Assembly (NCBI GenBank): GCA_902595715.1
Contig: CACJRI010000010.1
Coordinates: 1-54,011, forward strand
DNA from: an uncultured SAR86 cluster bacterium
GTDB lineage: Bacteria; Pseudomonadota; Gammaproteobacteria; Magnimaribacterales; AG-339-G14
Length of the DNA: 54,011 nt
Direction: 5' to 3'
The notes below the pieces were generated by a model. The model made no database searches. It was not told where the DNA came from and saw only the letters and a list, made by a program, of their open reading frames with translations. Shown one piece after another: positions 40,452 through 49,401 of the stretch (position 1 is the first letter of the stretch; every line of letters starts with the position of its first letter). The position numbers were made by a program, and so were the translations under genes.

Positions 40452-42086
40452 TTAAGAAACAGAAGTTTGGTTTATTAAGTCAGCAGCTTTTTCAGCAATC
40501 ATGATTGCTGGAGCATTTGTATTTCCGGCAATTAAAGTAGGCATAATTGAAGCATCAACAACTCTCAGTCCGTCTATCCCATGAACCTTTAATTTATCAT
40601 CAACAACGCTCATTTCATCGCTTCCCATCTTACAAGTACTCACCGGGTGATATAAGGTTTCGCCTGTCTCTCTAACCCAATTATCCAGTTCATCGTCATC
40701 ATCGACATTTAACTCAGGGCCTGGCTTGGATGGCTCGCCTCGATATGGATCAAAAGCCGGTTGCATGAGAATCCTTCTCGTTTCTCTAAAAGCATTTCTA
40801 GTATCGATGACGTCTTCCTCTTCAGAAAGATAATTGGGATAAAGCAATGGTTCATCATTTGGATCTGAGCTTTTAAGAGTTAAGTGACCTCTACTCTGGG
40901 GTCTACAAATATATGCTATACACCCAAATCCATGATCTAAGGTAACTCCTTCTCTGAAATGTTGATCCTGGCTCTGAACAGATACGTAATGTAATTGGGT
41001 GTCAGGTAAATCTTTGTCGGGGCTAGACTTAATGAATGCGCCGCCACTACATGGAGGGTAGGCAGCATCTCCTGTACCGAATAATAAATATTTTATTCCA
41101 GCAATTTGCGTGCTGAGCCAAGAAGCTGATCTGTGCAGAGTGACAGGTTGCGTTGCATAAAAAGCACTAGTAACTCCATAATGATCTTGTAAGTTTTTAC
41201 CCACTCCCTTGAGTTCATGAACCATTTCAATGCCGTGCTTGGTAATGTCATTAGAGTCTCCAATACCGCTTCGCATCAGAATTTGAGGTGAGCCCAATGC
41301 TCCTGCAGAAAGAATCACTTCGCGATTTACAAAACAGGACGTTCTCACGCCTTTTTCGTTGACATACTCAATACCTTTTACTTTTTTCCCATCAAATATC
41401 AATTTATCGACAGTTACATTGGTTTCGTTAAATAGGTTTTTTCTTTTTAGTGCCGGATGCAGGTAAGCTTGGGCTGAACTCCATCTTCTAGGACCTCTAG
41501 GAGTATCGTTTATCGTATGTTCATATCTGGAAAAGCCTTCTTGCTCTTTTCCATTAAAGTCTCTTGTTAATGGAAAGCCAGCTTCTTCACCTGCTTCGAT
41601 AAATTTATCAAGTAGCAGATCATCCTCTCTATCGGATTTTTTCACATGCAAAGGTCCGCTATAGCCATGGAATTCTTCATCTCCGTCACCATGAAAATTT
41701 TCAGCCTTCTTAAAATAAGGCAAAACATCATCATAAGACCACCCTTCGTTACCTTGTTGTCTCCATAGATCATAATCATAAGCATGGCCTCTGATGTAAA
41801 TCATTGCGTTGATTGAGGAAGAGCCTCCCCAACCTCTTCCTCTCGGCCAATATAAAGGACGATTATTGGTAGTTTCTTCTGGTTCGGTTTCAAACCCATA
41901 ATTAAAGTCATTTTTGGTTGGGACAATTTGTGAATATCCAGAAGGCATGTGAATAAACATGTTTTTATCCTTCCCCCCTGCCTCTAAAATTAGTACCGAG
42001 TTTTTGCCATTCTCAGAAAGCCTGTTGGCCATCACACATCCGGAGCTACCTGCTCCAACAACTACATAATCAAAAGTCTTTTCCAT
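40452..42086 (-). CDS. GMC-family FAD oxidoreductase (choline dehydrogenase-like)
   Basis: A 544-residue flavoprotein oxidising an alcohol. The N-terminal FAD motif GAGSSG (residues 12-17), the GMC signature 1 (RPLYWPRGRGWGGSSSINAM, about residues 75-94) and signature 2 (GALGSPQILMRSGIG) are complete. The catalytic His is in LYHPVSTCKMG near the end, followed by GNTNAPAIMIAEKAADLI. It resembles choline and polyethylene glycol or alkan-1-ol dehydrogenases. The substrate is not certain, but betaine aldehyde dehydrogenase is absent nearby, which weakens choline as the answer. Confidence 0.92.
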   Translation of the reverse strand: MEKTFDYVVVGAGSSGCVMANRLSENGKNSVLILEAGGKDKNMFIHMPSGYSQIVPTKNDFNYGFETEPEETTNNRPLYWPRGRGWGGSSSINAMIYIRGHAYDYDLWRQQGNEGWSYDDVLPYFKKAENFHGDGDEEFHGYSGPLHVKKSDREDDLLLDKFIEAGEEAGFPLTRDFNGKEQEGFSRYEHTINDTPRGPRRWSSAQAYLHPALKRKNLFNETNVTVDKLIFDGKKVKGIEYVNEKGVRTSCFVNREVILSAGALGSPQILMRSGIGDSNDITKHGIEMVHELKGVGKNLQDHYGVTSAFYATQPVTLHRSASWLSTQIAGIKYLLFGTGDAAYPPCSGGAFIKSSPDKDLPDTQLHYVSVQSQDQHFREGVTLDHGFGCIAYICRPQSRGHLTLKSSDPNDEPLLYPNYLSEEEDVIDTRNAFRETRRILMQPAFDPYRGEPSKPGPELNVDDDDELDNWVRETGETLYHPVSTCKMGSDEMSVVDDKLKVHGIDGLRVVDASIMPTLIAGNTNAPAIMIAEKAADLINQTSVS

Positions 42087-42152
42087 AATTTCTCTCCATC
42101 AAAGAGATTATCAATAGGAAAAAGTATGTGCAATAAATTAATTTAGAACTTT

Positions 42153-42800
42153 TTATATAAAGTCTTTGTAATCAAAGTAATTGATTCCCACTTTTGCTTG
42201 CAGAGAATTTTTAACAACTGCTGCAGAGAGCTTTTTTGCAGAAATGCTTCTAAATTTTCTTAAAGAACCAATTAAAAAGCGATCAAAAATTAAAGATATT
42301 AAATCAGCCAGAAGTATATCTAGCCTAAACTTGTTTCCCGTGAGATGACCTGGCTGGAAAATATTAGTACTTTCAAAATTAAGTTTAATTATTTCCTCTT
42401 CAAGCATGCCCTTGGTTTTAAGATAATAATTCCAGGAATTTGAATTTGCCGCTACTGCCGAAATAAGAGAAATATTTTTCGCACCTGCTTCTTTAGCTTT
42501 TTTGGCTATTTCTAGCTGATAAGTAAAATCTACCAAGAAAAAGTCTTTTTTAAGACTTGCACTCATCAGGCCCATAACGTTGTGGTAGATCAAAGGATAT
42601 CCCAAAGAAAGATAGACATGATCAATTTGGGGAAGATTTAATTCCTCAAGATTATCAAAGTCAGCTAACAGCTCCTTTGAGTCCTCAGGTAAGTTGGGCA
42701 CAGCCCTTCTTCCTAAGGCAATGGTAGGACTCTTGTTAAAACCTAATTCTTTAAGAATATTGTTTCCGAGAAATCCAGTTGAACCTGCAAGTAAATTCAT
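42153..42800 (-). CDS. NAD(P)-binding epimerase/oxidoreductase-like protein
   Basis: A 215-residue atypical short-chain dehydrogenase. The N-terminal GSTGFLG nucleotide loop (about residues 7-13), ALGRRA at the end of the second strand, and YYLKTKGMLEEEI with the Tyr-x3-Lys-like pair are visible. It resembles the HTATIP2/TIP30-type NAD(P)H-binding group more than true epimerases. The substrate is unknown. It is 7 bases after the MAPEG gene and ends 66 bases before the GMC gene on the same strand, with an A+T-rich gap between. Confidence 0.78.
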   Translation of the reverse strand: MNLLAGSTGFLGNNILKELGFNKSPTIALGRRAVPNLPEDSKELLADFDNLEELNLPQIDHVYLSLGYPLIYHNVMGLMSASLKKDFFLVDFTYQLEIAKKAKEAGAKNISLISAVAANSNSWNYYLKTKGMLEEEIIKLNFESTNIFQPGHLTGNKFRLDILLADLISLIFDRFLIGSLRKFRSISAKKLSAAVVKNSLQAKVGINYFDYKDFI

Positions 42801-42807
42801 CTTTTAA

Positions 42808-43206
42808 TTATGAAATGACTATTTCTAAAGCAGGAATAATCAGAATAAAAAAACCTACGAAAGTTAACGACATTCCTCCTATTCTTAAAAAAACATTTTT
42901 TCTCATAAAAGAAAAAGCTATGCCATGCATTAGCCTGCCCAGAGAAAAAATTATTCCAGCAATATACAACAGTGTTACCGATGCATCACTTAGTTCAAGA
43001 GTAAGCATTAAAATCAAAAATAAGGGAGCATATTCGATCAAATTGCCATGGCCACGAATAGCTCTCTCTAGATCATTTGGATCGATTTCTCTGTTAGGTT
43101 TATGGAAAGACTTGGTTACTGGACTACCTCTTAAATCCAGAACTCTCACTGCCAAGATGATCATGAATATTGACAAAATGGTTGTAAAAATAAGAGTTAT
43201 TTCCAT
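42808..43206 (-). CDS. MAPEG-family membrane protein
   Basis: A 132-residue, four-helix membrane protein. The family pattern is clear in ERAIRGHGNLIEYAPLFLIL (about residues 47-66), with the E..(R)..N..E..P core of the MAPEG fold. The preceding loop carries GSPVTKSFHKPNREID. ATG at 43206 is taken as the start. A TTG start 12 codons upstream would overlap the neighbouring OGFr-like gene. Bacterial MAPEG proteins can be glutathione transferases or peroxidases. A second member is at the left edge of the window. Confidence 0.87.
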   Translation of the reverse strand: MEITLIFTTILSIFMIILAVRVLDLRGSPVTKSFHKPNREIDPNDLERAIRGHGNLIEYAPLFLILMLTLELSDASVTLLYIAGIIFSLGRLMHGIAFSFMRKNVFLRIGGMSLTFVGFFILIIPALEIVIS

Positions 43207-43226
43207 TTCAATTAGTTGATTAAGCT

Positions 43227-43670
43227 TTAGGCGTTTTTCCAAAAAACCAAAGTATTTAGGTTTACCTTGTTATCTTCTTCAATCAATTTTAAAACACTTC
43301 GGTAAAATTTGTCTGCTTCCTCATTGGATACAAGAAGTCTAAGAGACTCAATGACTCTAGTTATTCTTAATTGGTTATGATCGTACTTTTGATTCCAATA
43401 AGTATTTCTTTCAAGAAAAGAAAGAAACCAGTTTGCTGATTTAACAATATTTTTTTTTGCTTCAGGGTTGTTTTTTATTTGTTCAATCAATGTTTGTGAG
43501 TCCAAATAAAAACCATGTGAAACTGCCATGCTTGGTTTGTTTGTTGGGAAGACCAATTGAACAAAGTCGTGAGTTTGCTCTATTTGCTCATCAGAAAAGT
43601 CCCAAATGTCTTGAAGGTTTCTACCGAGAAAATCGGCTTCTTCGCATATTAAGAATTTTTTAAAATTCAA
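43227..43670 (-). CDS. Protein with opioid-growth-factor-receptor-like (OGFr) conserved region
   Basis: A 147-residue soluble protein whose N-terminal segment, from DIWDFSDEQIEQTHDFVQ to VFPTNKPS, follows the OGFr conserved-domain pattern (W.D..IE..HDFIQWLFP). Helices follow (ANWFLSFLERNTYWN and RITRVIESLRLLVSNEEADKFYRSVLKLI). In animals OGFr is a nuclear-envelope receptor-like protein. Bacterial versions are short, widely scattered and of unknown function. The QW of the animal motif reads QL here. It lies 6 bases before the IPNS-like oxygenase stop region, as the next gene downstream of that oxygenase. Confidence 0.75.
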   Translation of the reverse strand: MNFKKFLICEEADFLGRNLQDIWDFSDEQIEQTHDFVQLVFPTNKPSMAVSHGFYLDSQTLIEQIKNNPEAKKNIVKSANWFLSFLERNTYWNQKYDHNQLRITRVIESLRLLVSNEEADKFYRSVLKLIEEDNKVNLNTLVFWKNA

Positions 43671-43676
43671 GGCAAA

Positions 43677-44876
43677 TTAGCTTTTAAAGCGTTCGCCTCT
43701 TTCTTTTGCTAATTTAAATGCAGCATTCGTTTCAGCTTCAACTTCATCACGATGTTGTTGTCTTAACTCAGCATATTCTTCAGCCCACCAGCGTTTAGTA
43801 ACTTGAGGAAAAGTTCCCATTCTGTTCACGCTAGCATTTGCTCCGCGATCACGGCCTTGTTCATAGCCTGCAGCACCAACATCATCAATATTTGATTTAC
43901 CGAAAGGAATAAGATCGCCTTCCATTTTAGGGATTAAAAAATAAGGCATTGAAATTCTTGTTTCTCCTTCAGGAATCAAAGTTGTGTTAACACGATGAAG
44001 GGTTGCAGAATATTTTCCCTCACTCAAATGCATTAAAGTCCCGCCAGTATTTACTATCACTGATCCAGGAATCACAGGAACATGGTAATCTCCAGGTGCA
44101 GTTCTACAAGTGACCGGAGCATCAATCCAATTGCCCTCTGCGGCAACTACTTGCAAACCAGGTTTGTCATTTATTAGTAATGCAATGAAAGGAGGTCCAT
44201 CGATGTGAGCTCCTACTTTATTGCTTTTAAACTTTTTGTATTCGTCTACGATTTTTTGTTTATCTTCTTCTGCGTAAGCAGATAAGCTGTAGTTGTGATT
44301 CAAGCTGGCAGCAAGATCAGGGTCTTTAAAATCAAAATATTCATGAAATGCGGAAACATCCTGACCTAATGACTCAACGATTGCCTCCCCAAGCAAATGA
44401 GTTAGACGGTGATAGCGCCCATTTAAGTCATCTATTAAAGGCTTGAAACCTGGGAAAGATTTAGCATCTGGCCAAGTATTTGGCCCTCGAAATAGACGTC
44501 GATGGATTGGCTGAGTTTTATCATCGTATTCACATAAAGGTTCTTGCTCAAAAGCATATTGAAAAGCTTCAATGACTTGTCCAAAATTACTAACAGCTGG
44601 GTTGGGAAGGCTATAGCCTCTAAAATAAGGTGTTTTAGCTATATAGGCAGTTTTCTTTAATTCTCTGGAAGACTCAAAAAAACCTCTCACCTCTTGAAAA
44701 GCACCTTGTTGAAACTCATCAGAGAATCCAGGTGCATTTGTCAAAACCATAAAGCCAAATTCAGAAAGAGCGTAAGAAAGATCATCAAAGAATTTTTCTG
44801 GATTTGCTTCTTTATCCAGCCAATCAACTTTAGGGAGTTCTAGATTATTATTTTGGTTTTTTGTAACTGCCGACAT
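43677..44876 (-). CDS. Isopenicillin N synthase-like Fe(II)/2-oxoglutarate oxygenase
   Basis: A 399-residue oxygenase of the plant- and fungal-type 2-oxoglutarate oxygenase group. It has the DIOX_N start (LPKVDWLDKEANPEKFFDDLSYALSEFGFMVL in outline) and a C-terminal barrel with His224, Asp226 (AHIDGPPF) and His294 (TLHRVNTT) as iron ligands. Arg307 and Ser309 (RISMPYF) fit the RxS 2-oxoglutarate or substrate site. Family members desaturate, hydroxylate or cyclise small molecules. The reaction is unknown. A downstream OGFr-like gene follows at 6 bases. Confidence 0.9.
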   Translation of the reverse strand: MSAVTKNQNNNLELPKVDWLDKEANPEKFFDDLSYALSEFGFMVLTNAPGFSDEFQQGAFQEVRGFFESSRELKKTAYIAKTPYFRGYSLPNPAVSNFGQVIEAFQYAFEQEPLCEYDDKTQPIHRRLFRGPNTWPDAKSFPGFKPLIDDLNGRYHRLTHLLGEAIVESLGQDVSAFHEYFDFKDPDLAASLNHNYSLSAYAEEDKQKIVDEYKKFKSNKVGAHIDGPPFIALLINDKPGLQVVAAEGNWIDAPVTCRTAPGDYHVPVIPGSVIVNTGGTLMHLSEGKYSATLHRVNTTLIPEGETRISMPYFLIPKMEGDLIPFGKSNIDDVGAAGYEQGRDRGANASVNRMGTFPQVTKRWWAEEYAELRQQHRDEVEAETNAAFKLAKERGERFKS

Positions 44877-44950
44877 ACTTCTCCCATTTGATGAAAATCA
44901 ATTTAATTCTAAACAAATTATCAGTTTAATGAAAAGTTATTTAAGCAAGC

Positions 44951-45829
44951 TTAAGGTCTTTTGTAGGCAGGGTCGTAGGCATTCATTATATCTTTAGCAA
45001 TGATATGCAAGTCAGTTTGAAAACCCGTATTGTAAGTATTGTTAGTCAAATTAACTTTATAGATGCTGTTTAGCCAAATTAAGGTTCCAGCATTTATGAT
45101 GATATCCCCTTGGTGACCTTTCTCATCTGTGTACAGCGAAGTTGCTTTAGCTCCACGAAATGCAATAGTGTCTGAAAGCAAATTATCCTGCCACATTTGA
45201 GTCAACTTAAGAGAAGCTAGCCCGGTAGGAATAGAAAAAAAGGTTGTGTTAGGAAATCGAACTCTCAAGGCGTCTACCAGGGTGTCGTTGCTGAAATCAT
45301 TAACCCACCAATCAAACAAAGCATTGATGTCTGCATAACCATTTTCTGTTGCCCTTTGTGGCCAGGTCTCTGGAAAATCAATTTGCGGAATTGCTATAAA
45401 TACAATTATGTTTGGGTTATTCGTCAAGGCATAATTTATCCATTCTTCGTATCCATCAAGAAGAGTATTGGGATCGTTTGGATCATCATAAGGCGTGGAG
45501 ACCATGCCAAACATATCAATGTTGCCAACATCTAAGACGGTTTTAATTTCGGCGCTTGCGCTGGCATCATTCCATAAGTTTAAGGGTCTGCCATTATCAC
45601 CACCACGAAAAACGACATTAGCATTGTGATCGGTGTAGCCCGCATCAACAGCTAATTCGCCAAGCTTTTCCGCATAAGGTCTGAAAAAACTATTCCCCAT
45701 CAACATCATGTTGAGGCCTCCCAGTGACGGAGTGTTAGGTGGTGGAGTTGGATCTCCTCCGCCGGAACCCGAGCCTCCACATGAAGACAAAGTTAATGCT
45801 ATAAGGAGAAAAAGAATAAATCTCTTCAT
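44951..45829 (-). CDS. Lipoprotein with SGNH-hydrolase-like features
   Basis: A 292-residue secreted lipoprotein. The lipobox LSSC gives Cys17, followed by a Gly/Ser/Pro-rich spacer (GGSGSGGGDPTPPP). The mature part begins with LMGNSFFRPYAEKL, where Gly-Asn-Ser (Ser47) resembles the first block of SGNH esterases. A late YTDEKGHQGDI offers the Asp and His of the last block. A clear block II Gly and block III Asn are not obvious, so the esterase call is tentative. It lies between the two iron-oxygenase genes, 16 bases after the PhyH gene. Confidence 0.62.
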   Translation of the reverse strand: MKRFILFLLIALTLSSCGGSGSGGGDPTPPPNTPSLGGLNMMLMGNSFFRPYAEKLGELAVDAGYTDHNANVVFRGGDNGRPLNLWNDASASAEIKTVLDVGNIDMFGMVSTPYDDPNDPNTLLDGYEEWINYALTNNPNIIVFIAIPQIDFPETWPQRATENGYADINALFDWWVNDFSNDTLVDALRVRFPNTTFFSIPTGLASLKLTQMWQDNLLSDTIAFRGAKATSLYTDEKGHQGDIIINAGTLIWLNSIYKVNLTNNTYNTGFQTDLHIIAKDIMNAYDPAYKRP

Positions 45830-45845
45830 TTGCAGAAAGAGAAAA

Positions 45846-47015
45846 TTAAATACTTAAGTCTTCTAAATTGTAGTCGATTAAATCCTGACGGGCTTTTTCA
45901 TCCCAGAGGTAAGTTTTGCCGCTTTGAAGAAAGGGTTTGTATTCATAGGGTTTTTCGTCTTTATATTTTGATTTCCTAGCTTCGATTGCATAACCAATGG
46001 ATTTGGATCTTCTGTTTATGGTTTCTTCATCAAAGACTTGTGCCTCGCTGTGAATGCCACCTCCTTTAGTGCCTAAAACCGATGACCTTTTATGAAATCC
46101 AAAGTTTACTGTTACTCTTTTTTCAAATCCGCAGTTTGGAAACGAACCATGCAGAAGTTGTCTGTTGCACATGACAACATCACCTGGGTTACAGATCATA
46201 GGAACAGCGCCTTCTAATCTTTCACTGCCTGATTTGGCAACCAACTTTTTAATATCAATTTTGCCAACTTTATGAGTTCCTGGAAGAACCCATACGCCAT
46301 TGACGGCAGTACTACCATAGACCTGAGCCATGAAATTAAAGCCATGAATATCTTCATTAAATTCTTTGCTGTCCCAATGAGTTACCCCGTCTTGATGCCA
46401 AGAAACTGCGGCCCCCACTCCAGGTTCTTTAATGAATAAAGCTTCGTTGAATGGAGCAAAATCTTCCCCATTTATGGATGCTGCAACTTGTAGAAGTTTT
46501 GGGTGAGCATAAGTTCGAAGACAGGCATCAGAAAATTGCAATGTGCCTAATAAAATAACCGGTACAGCTTGAGGGGCATCTTCTGCAGCCTCAGGCTCAA
46601 AAAGCTTTACTTGGTGTCGACCATTCGCTAGCTCAGTTCCGCCCAAAGGATCGCCCAAAGGTTTTGACCAAACTAAAGTTAGCGCCTTGGAATTTGCATT
46701 GAACGCGGGCTTGCCGTTTGCGTCTAAAGTTGTCTCTGGTCCGGTAGGAAAATTTTCTCTCAATTGTTCAAGATCTTTTTTAATGTCTTCAAGTTCATTG
46801 GCGTCAATTACATTTTCAAATATGTAAAAACCGTTTTTTGAATATGCTTCTCGAATTTCTTTGGACAGATCGCCGTTTTCATCAAATTCAATAGGCCCTC
46901 TATTGCCTAATTCCAAAGCTCTTTTTTCTCCATCTAGCAAATAAGCTTCCATCTCATCAGCTTTTTCCCCATAGTAAGCTGCGCAAGCTTTTATTGAACG
47001 AGTTGAATCAATCAT
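45846..47015 (-). CDS. Phytanoyl-CoA dioxygenase (PhyH)-family oxygenase
   Basis: A 389-residue Fe(II)/2-oxoglutarate oxygenase. The PhyH pattern is readable: YSKNGFYIFENVIDANELEDI near residue 60, iron ligands His207 and Asp209 (WHQDGVTHW), the WVLPGTHKVG strand, His289 (QLLHGSFPN) and the 2-oxoglutarate Arg300. The enzymes hydroxylate acyl-CoA, ectoine, halogenation substrates and more. The substrate here is unknown. It is longer than the average member because of an N-terminal helical region of about 60 residues. Confidence 0.9.
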   Translation of the reverse strand: MIDSTRSIKACAAYYGEKADEMEAYLLDGEKRALELGNRGPIEFDENGDLSKEIREAYSKNGFYIFENVIDANELEDIKKDLEQLRENFPTGPETTLDANGKPAFNANSKALTLVWSKPLGDPLGGTELANGRHQVKLFEPEAAEDAPQAVPVILLGTLQFSDACLRTYAHPKLLQVAASINGEDFAPFNEALFIKEPGVGAAVSWHQDGVTHWDSKEFNEDIHGFNFMAQVYGSTAVNGVWVLPGTHKVGKIDIKKLVAKSGSERLEGAVPMICNPGDVVMCNRQLLHGSFPNCGFEKRVTVNFGFHKRSSVLGTKGGGIHSEAQVFDEETINRRSKSIGYAIEARKSKYKDEKPYEYKPFLQSGKTYLWDEKARQDLIDYNLEDLSI

Positions 47016-47059
47016 AGTTATATCTTGTTTTTAAAAAATTAATTTCGAGAATTGTATCT

Positions 47060-48524
47060 TTAAATGGCTCCAGATTGAATGATTCTTATATAGGATCTGA
47101 TTCCATTTAGAAAATCCTCTTTTTTGATACGCTCATCAATTCCATGCAAGCCGCTTAACTCGCTTGCAGATAATGGAAAAGGATTAAATCGGTATGAATT
47201 TTTAGCCGCTTTGCCATAATGTTTTGAGTCGGAACCTCCTACCATTAAACCTGGAGCCACAATAATGTCGCCATAAACTTCTCTCACAGCATTACTGATT
47301 ACCTTATATCCGTCAGCATTCCAGTCAGATACAGAACTCGCCAAGGTTCCTGCACTAAGTTTTTTCACTTCGATATTTTCATTGCCAATTAAATCATTAA
47401 CGAAATTCATAATGGTTTCTGGGTTGTCTCTAGGATGAAGTCTAAAATTTACCGTCCCTTTTGCCTCGCTGGCAAGCACATTAATTCGATTACTGGCCGA
47501 CAACATTGTTGGAGCTGTAGTGGTTCTTATCACAGCGTTCATGGTAGGACTATTGGAAAGAAAACTGTTTATTACTGGCTCAAATAGCCATAAGTTCGCA
47601 AATAAAATTTTATACTGAAAAGGCATTTGCTTACTGACTTCATCAAAAAGGCCTAAAGAAATACCTTCTAACTTTCCAGGAATGGGATTATCCTCGAGCT
47701 TCAATAGAGCTTCAGCCAGATATCCAACTGATGAATTTGAGGATGGCATGGATGAGTGACCGCCTTCTGCTTTACCAATAACCTCGATGGTTAAACTCCC
47801 TTTTTTCAGCGACATTAATAACCGCAACGGGTTTGTCGACTCCAGGAATTATGTCTTTGAGCAAGAAAGAACCTTCGTCTAAAGTCCATTCAAGTTCAAC
47901 TCCTTCATTGATAAGAAATTCAGCAACTTTACCAGCACCCCTTCTGCCACCAATTTCTTCATCGTGACCAAAACTTAAATAGATTGTTTTGTTGGGAACG
48001 AAGTCCTGAGTTAACAAATAATCAACGGCCTCCAAAATTGCGATGACCCCACTTTTATCATCTAGGGCGCCTCTGCCCCAAACGTATTCATTATCGATTT
48101 TTCCTGAAAAAGGATTTTCTTGCCAAATTGAGTCTGCGTCATCTCTAACAGGAACGACATCATAATGACCTGTTAGCAAAATGGGATCTAGACTGGAATC
48201 TTTTCCTTTCCATTTTAATAAAAGCGTCTCACCAAGGTATTTTTTTTCTAAATTTTTAAAAATATGAAAGTATTCTTCTTCCAACCAAGAAAGAAAGCTT
48301 TGGAACTCATCGTAATCAAATTTTTCATAATCCGGATGAGATATGGTTTCAAACTGTATTGATCTCGAAAGATTTTCAATGGCTTTGCGTTCATCTAGAA
48401 CTAATGCTCTTTCGGTATTCGTTTCATGAATGTCCGGCTGATGCATGTAAGCCCTGATGAGAATGACAAATAAAAGAAGCGCGAGTGCAACCAAAGAATA
48501 ACCAAAAAATCTTTTTACCATCAT
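47060..48524 (-). pseudogene. M20-family peptidase/amidohydrolase (PM20D1/CPS1-like), split by a +1 frameshift
   Basis: The N-terminal part (from 48524) has a membrane anchor (about residues 6-24) and the M20 zinc residues His120 (TGHYDVVP), Asp155 (WGRGALDDKSG) and Glu189-190 (GHDEEIGG), a pattern close to PM20D1. It ends early with a novel tail after INVAEK. The remaining domain continues in another frame (GSLTIEVIGKAEGGHSSMP onward), including the last metal histidine of SGLHGIDE, to 47060. Removing one A from the A6 tract at 47806-47801 restores one frame of about 487 residues. PM20D1 condenses or splits N-acyl amino acids. A sequencing slip or a real lesion is likeliest. Confidence 0.85.
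47801..47806 (-). other. Frameshift site (A6 tract) in the M20 peptidase gene
   Basis: On the coding strand the junction reads GCT GAA AAA A GGG AGT TTA. Skipping one A joins the two parts of the M20 protein seamlessly (AEK|GSLTIEV). A tRNA on AAA could slip forward one base onto an identical AAA with an AGG in the next position, so recoding is conceivable. A homopolymer indel is the simpler explanation. Confidence 0.7.
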
Positions 48525-48570
48525 TGCTTATTAATTGAGTTTCTAGGGGAAGATCTCTGATGACTAACTT

Positions 48571-49287
48571 TTAGTTAGTTGGATTGCCATTGAAATCATA
48601 TTTTTCTATTACTTGAACAACATTGCCATCCTTGTAATCTATTTTAGAGGCAAGTTGGCCGTTTTGGTGATAGGTTTCAGAAATTCCATTGAGTTTTTCT
48701 GCCGCGTTAAAAGATTTTTTGGTGGCTAGCTGTCTATTCTGATGATAGGTGTATTCCAAATAAGATAGTATCTCGTCATTGTCGTAGTATTCTGTCCAAC
48801 TTTTTAAACCATATTCGTATCCAGTCCACTCTCCATCTGCTTTACCATCAACATATTGTCCTTCCATAGATAGCCATCCTTCTTCATTCCATTCTTGATA
48901 TTCGCCATGCTCTAAGCCCTTTCTGTAATACATTTTATAAGCATAGGCCACACCACAACCGTAATAGCCTTCCAAGTATCCATGCAATTTCCCATTCTTA
49001 TAGGAACCTGCTTCTTCAACGCAAAAATCTACATACCAGATGTAATTTCCGGAAAATGGTGTATTAGAATTAACTTGATATTTAATTTCTTGCCTTTCCA
49101 CTAGACTATCGTAATTCACTGCTGAGTTAGCATATTTTTGGAAAAGAGGTTTCTCCTTGAAAACATTTCTTAAAGTTTGAGAGAGACCCTCTATAGACTC
49201 TCCAATAGATTCTTCTATAGATTGGGTTGAAATTGCTGGAGAAACTAAAACAGCAAACAGCAAAGCAATAAGTAGTCTTGCATTCAT
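48571..49287 (-). CDS. Exported MORN/YwqK-type repeat protein
   Basis: A 238-residue protein with a signal peptide (cleavage near residue 20, after AIS or thereabouts) and a run of short repeats of the YwqK/MORN style. Visible units include GKLHGYLEGYY, KGLEHGEYQEWNEEG, GKADGEWTGYEYG, YHQNRQLATK and YHQNGQLASKIDYKDG, each forming a beta hairpin. Such proteins can be antitoxin- or surface-associated, but no toxin is next to it. The N-terminal 50 residues are helical and do not fit the repeat. It stands alone with short spaces on both sides, and its start is just upstream of the DoxX gene end. Confidence 0.78.
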   Translation of the reverse strand: MNARLLIALLFAVLVSPAISTQSIEESIGESIEGLSQTLRNVFKEKPLFQKYANSAVNYDSLVERQEIKYQVNSNTPFSGNYIWYVDFCVEEAGSYKNGKLHGYLEGYYGCGVAYAYKMYYRKGLEHGEYQEWNEEGWLSMEGQYVDGKADGEWTGYEYGLKSWTEYYDNDEILSYLEYTYHQNRQLATKKSFNAAEKLNGISETYHQNGQLASKIDYKDGNVVQVIEKYDFNGNPTN

Positions 49288-49401
49288 AAATCTTATTTAC
49301 GTTATTAATAATATATAAGAACAGAGTAATTAATACTAGGACAGGGTTGATGAAAAATTAAAGAACTATGGAGAAGTTTCAAATAAGCTTAATTAAAAAA
49401 T

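Noticed and set aside
42779-43219. A 146-codon plus-strand open frame across the MAPEG gene
   Set aside because: The minus-strand MAPEG signature is clear. The antisense product is a Lys/Ile-rich shadow with no family features.
47060-48524. Two independent overlapping genes for the M20 region
   Set aside because: The two parts are complementary halves of one M20 fold, with metal ligands split between them and a seamless join at the A6 tract.
49288-49401. The longest intergenic space, considered for a small RNA or tRNA
   Set aside because: I see no cloverleaf, no strong hairpin followed by a T run, and no open frame with a ribosome site; only A+T-rich sequence.
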